The notes under the pieces: model-generated | The model's database searches: none | Told to the model about the DNA's origin: nothing | The model's input: the letters and a program-made list of their open reading frames with translations, nothing else | Assembly: GCA_036924085.1 (NCBI GenBank) | Contig: JAVGWX010000004.1 | Location: forward strand, 77,859,090-77,923,089 | DNA length: 64,000 nt | Origin: Ariolimax columbianus | Taxonomy: Eukaryota; Mollusca; Gastropoda; Stylommatophora; Arionidae | Direction: 5' to 3' | Position numbers and translations under genes: made by a program | Shown: in pieces, positions 61,294 through 64,000 of the stretch | How positions within the stretch are numbered: the first letter of the stretch is position 1 | How the letters are laid out: each line of letters starts with the position of its first letter

Positions 61294-64000
61294 TTAATCC
61301 GGGTAACGGTGCTGTACAAGAGACTGAATGGTTCTGCCACGTCCGAGACAAACGCCTATCCTTCCTTCTTCTTCTTCTTCTTCTGCGTACACAGTCAGAC
61401 AGTAACCATTATTTTTTCGAAAAAAAGCGGCGGTCATCCTGAGACTCTCGCCACTACCATAGAGCTTGTCTTGCAGTTCCACTGGCAATGGCCACATCTG
61501 CTCTCTCTGATCCCCGTATGTCGGGCAGTTCTGCAGCAGATGTTCAGTGGTCATTTTACCAGTACCGCGCGGGCATTCGTCGGTACACCCTATCTTCAAT
61601 TTGTTGAATAGGTGGTACCTCAGTCTATTGTGGCCAGTGCGAAGTCTGAAGACAACGACCTGCTCTCTTCGGTTCAACTGGTAATAGGCATCGTTTTTGG
61701 TGTAACCAGTATGTTCGGTTTCCCATTTGGTCATGTACCTGGCTTTGATAAGCCGTTTTGACTCTTCGTACGTCATACTGGTATCTGTTTGTGGTAGCCT
61801 TGCACCTTCTTTTGCCAGTCTGTCTGCCTCCTCGTTGCCTTGGATGTTGCAGTGTGACGGAACCCACTGTACCACTACCCTTTTTGGTGCGGACAGCTGG
61901 CACAGTTTGCAGAGTGCTGCTCTTAAGTCATTAAGCTCAGTGTTTTTCTGGCTTATTAGCGCTGTGACTACGGCGAGAGCGTCTGTCAGCAAGACTATGT
62001 GGCTCTCATTTTCACTGTGTGTTGCCATTTCTTCCACTGCCGCCCTCAGTGCCTCTGCCTCCGCTCTGAAATTGCTTGTGTACTTACCAGTAGCGAATGA
62101 CAGTGTTATTTTTCTGCCATTTGGTAGGTTCAGGAATGCTCCTGCCCCTCCGTTCTGTGTAGTGTTTGTTACAGAACCGTCGGTGTATGCATGGGTCCAG
62201 TCCATGCTTGGGTAGCTTTTCGTTATGAAGCTTAGGGTAGTGTCTCTCCTTTCTTTTTCGGTCTGGCAGTTTTTGTTTGCAATACCTGGTATATTTTCTA
62301 CCACCTCTGGAAATATATCCTGCCTCCAGGTAGGTTTTCGTACAGTAGTGATGGGTTTTGGTGTTGTTAGTGCGTTTATGGGATCTTCGTGCATCTTTGC
62401 TTTGGCTATTTCTGCAAAGTTTCTCCGCTTTAGTTTCCCATTTCCCAAATTGTTTAGTCTCTGGTACATTGGATGGTCCGTCAGTCTTCGGAGTTTCTCT
62501 GACTGCAGCTGGGCTCTGCAGTCTCTTCTGTCGGTCATGGATTGCAGTTTTGTAATCTTTTCAAGTTCTACAATTGGCGTTGACTTCATGCCACCTGTTA
62601 TAATTCTCATGGCTTGGTTTTGAAGTTTGTTAACTTTATCGAAGTTCGCCTTCGCTGCTGTTGTCCATGCCGCGATGCCATACTCGAGAACTGGTCTCAC
62701 TCTTCCAGTGTACAGTTTCTTTAGTATGCCTTCGTCTGCTCCCCAGCTTGTGCCAGCAAGTTTCCTCATGATCGCCATTCTTTCTCTGGCTTTCTTTCGG
62801 TTTCTCTCAATCTGACTTTTCCATGTCATGCGCCGATCAAATGTGACTCCCAGATAGGTTGGGTTGTCGTTTGGCTGCAGAATTTTGCCATTTAGGCTTA
62901 GTTTGGTACTTTGGGGTTTTAATGAGAGCGAGAATATTGTGCACGTGGTTTTCTCCTCGTTTATTTTGACCAGCCATGAGTTCGCCCACTTTTCCAGCGA
63001 TGTTAGGGCCGTTTGCATCCGATTTCTTGCTATGGTGAGATTCTTTTCAGAGGTCCACATAGCCAGATCGTCTGCAAACATTGAGCTATGGACTCTTCTT
63101 GGTATATTCTCTGTAATATCGTTTATATATACCAGGAAGAGTGTGGGTGACAGTACTCCCCCTTGGGGTACTCCCTGCTCGAGTGTCACCTTTTTGCTCA
63201 TCTGCCCTTGTACTTGGACTCTGGCCGTTCTTTGTTTGAGGTAGTGGTTGATCCACTTGTACATCTTCCCACAAACATCACTTCTTCTTAGCTTGACTCT
63301 AAGTCCATCCTTCCAGACTTTGTCAAATGCCTTTTCCAGATCCACCCAAACAGCTACTGTGTGTTTCTGTGCCTGGTAGGCATCTTCTATCTCCTGGGCT
63401 ATGAGGATGACCTGGTCCTCAGTGGATCTGTGCTGTCTAAAGCCGGCTTGCTGTGGAATTAGTATTCGTTTTTCTTCCAGATGCCACATCAGTCTGGTGT
63501 TTATCATCCGTTCCATCAGCTTGCCGACACAGCTCAGTAGGCTTATGGGCCTGTATCCATTCGGATCTGTTTTATCCTTTCCTGTTTTTGGTACTGGTAC
63601 CAGTATTGCATCTTTCCATGCCTGGGGTACAATACCCCTTTTCCAGCTTTGGTTCAGGACTGATAGCAGTTTTTTCTTTGCTGTTTGGCCCAGCCCCATC
63701 AGCATTTCGTTTGTTATCCCGTCTTTTCCGGGAGATTTCCTTTTCTTTAGTGTTCTCATAGCCTCTTCCATTTCGCGCATTGTTAGTTTGGCCATCATGT
63801 GCTCTTCAGGAGCCGTATTTATGTTTTCGTGTCCCTTTAGCTCTTCGCTAATGTCTGTATGCTTATCTGCAGGGACCTCGATGTGGTTTGCTCTGGCATA
63901 GTGATCGACAAAGGCGTTTGCGGCTTTCTTACCTGTGATCAAGTTCTCGCCCTGCTTGATGGTAATTTGTTTATTTGACGGGGTTTCGTCATTCATGGCT
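61294..64000 (-). CDS. LINE ORF2 protein: reverse transcriptase-RNase H (partial)
   Basis: Open for 900+ codons; the frame is still open at the window edge, so the start and endonuclease are missing. Numbering from the Met at 63996: RT begins at about residue 85 ('KRKSPGKDGITNEMLMGLG'), 'NGYRPISLLSCVGKLMERMI' at about 145, catalytic 'VDLEKAFDKVW' with D219, 'QGVPQGGVLSPTLFLVYIND' at about 275, FADD at 307-310, thumb 'YLGVTFDRRMTWKSQIERNR' at about 390. RNase H has all expected acidic residues: D606 (YTDGS), E646/E648, D672, H715, D725. The C-terminal C-x-C-x8-H-x4-C nucleic-acid motif has C808, H819 and C824 but Arg at 810, where copy 3 has Cys. One extra T in a T-run near 61432 shifts past the family's TGA stop, so the last residues are a poly-Glu run encoded by the tail plus flanking DNA. 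The protein would reverse-transcribe LINE RNA at a nicked target; partner ORF1 not seen. Confidence 0.9.
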   Translation of the reverse strand, partial: AMNDETPSNKQITIKQGENLITGKKAANAFVDHYARANHIEVPADKHTDISEELKGHENINTAPEEHMMAKLTMREMEEAMRTLKKRKSPGKDGITNEMLMGLGQTAKKKLLSVLNQSWKRGIVPQAWKDAILVPVPKTGKDKTDPNGYRPISLLSCVGKLMERMINTRLMWHLEEKRILIPQQAGFRQHRSTEDQVILIAQEIEDAYQAQKHTVAVWVDLEKAFDKVWKDGLRVKLRRSDVCGKMYKWINHYLKQRTARVQVQGQMSKKVTLEQGVPQGGVLSPTLFLVYINDITENIPRRVHSSMFADDLAMWTSEKNLTIARNRMQTALTSLEKWANSWLVKINEEKTTCTIFSLSLKPQSTKLSLNGKILQPNDNPTYLGVTFDRRMTWKSQIERNRKKARERMAIMRKLAGTSWGADEGILKKLYTGRVRPVLEYGIAAWTTAAKANFDKVNKLQNQAMRIITGGMKSTPIVELEKITKLQSMTDRRDCRAQLQSEKLRRLTDHPMYQRLNNLGNGKLKRRNFAEIAKAKMHEDPINALTTPKPITTVRKPTWRQDIFPEVVENIPGIANKNCQTEKERRDTTLSFITKSYPSMDWTHAYTDGSVTNTTQNGGAGAFLNLPNGRKITLSFATGKYTSNFRAEAEALRAAVEEMATHSENESHIVLLTDALAVVTALISQKNTELNDLRAALCKLCQLSAPKRVVVQWVPSHCNIQGNEEADRLAKEGARLPQTDTSMTYEESKRLIKARYMTKWETEHTGYTKNDAYYQLNRREQVVVFRLRTGHNRLRYHLFNKLKIGCTDECPRGTGKMTTEHLLQNCPTYGDQREQMWPLPVELQDKLYGSGESLRMTAAFFRKNNGYCLTVYAEEEEEEGRIGVCLGRGRTIQSLVQHRYPD
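61367..64000 (-). mobile_element. I-group LINE copy 2, youngest copy (partial)
   Basis: Minus-strand element running off the window, ending in a (GAA)6 tail at 61367-61384. About 90% or more identical by eye to copies 1 and 3, and the only one with RT and RNase H in one frame. The 3' untranslated part is about 11 nt. The TSD cannot be tested because the 5' end lies outside. Confidence 0.93.

Overview
The window is eukaryotic, repeat-dominated DNA, most likely from a lophotrochozoan animal and probably a mollusc. This rests on the mix of elements: I-group (Nimb-like) LINEs with reverse transcriptase (RT) plus RNase H, RTE-like and CR1-like LINEs, tRNA-derived SINEs, hAT elements and many GC-variable minisatellites. 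I found no host gene, tRNA gene, functional rRNA gene, operon or CRISPR array. The longest reading frames are retrotransposon ORFs, or artefacts of microsatellites and minisatellites. The species assignment is inference.

Layout. 1-8000: a 56/59-bp satellite, a hAT miniature element with target-site duplication (TSD), an element with an internal 37-bp array (A), a telomere-like G/T array, three SINEs and a CR1-like LINE broken by a SINE insertion. 8000-13000: LINE scraps on both strands. 13000-18800: a 36/38-bp array, then a 3-kb I-group LINE (copy 1) with perfect 12-bp TSD. 18800-26800: hAT transposase remains, five unrelated minisatellites, a triply interrupted 37-bp-array element (B) and a 1.2-kb 20-bp array. 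26800-31000: a retroposon built from the 3' end of 28S rRNA, a 30-bp array and an RTE-like LINE carrying both a nested LINE and a minisatellite grown from its own coding sequence. 31000-39100: low-complexity DNA, one tRNA SINE and several LINE 3' ends. 39500-48000: arrays of 48, 53, 37 and 20 bp, SINEs, and an intact element D with 10-bp TSD inside a LINE. 48900-55000: a decayed I-group LINE with a (CAA)n tail, LINE ends, and I-group copy 3 nested inside a CR1-like LINE. 55800-61250: a 42-bp super-array interrupted by a second 28S-derived retroposon and a LINE. 61367-64000: I-group copy 2, with a 900-codon open frame running off the window edge.

How the parts relate. The I-group LINE has an 11-nt 3' untranslated region and a (GAA)n tail. 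The 28S-derived retroposons end in nearly the same bases and the same tail, so they may be mobilised by this LINE family. The 28S retroposons, a tRNA-headed SINE family (SINE-B) and a third repeat (called G here) share an internal core of roughly 60-95 bp, so unrelated heads have been joined to one body. Four loci (A-D) share a head of about 250 bp followed by an array whose monomer is always 37 bp but has a different sequence at each locus. These two modular families are the best candidates for something undescribed. All homology statements come from reading the sequence and from recalled family motifs; no search was run.
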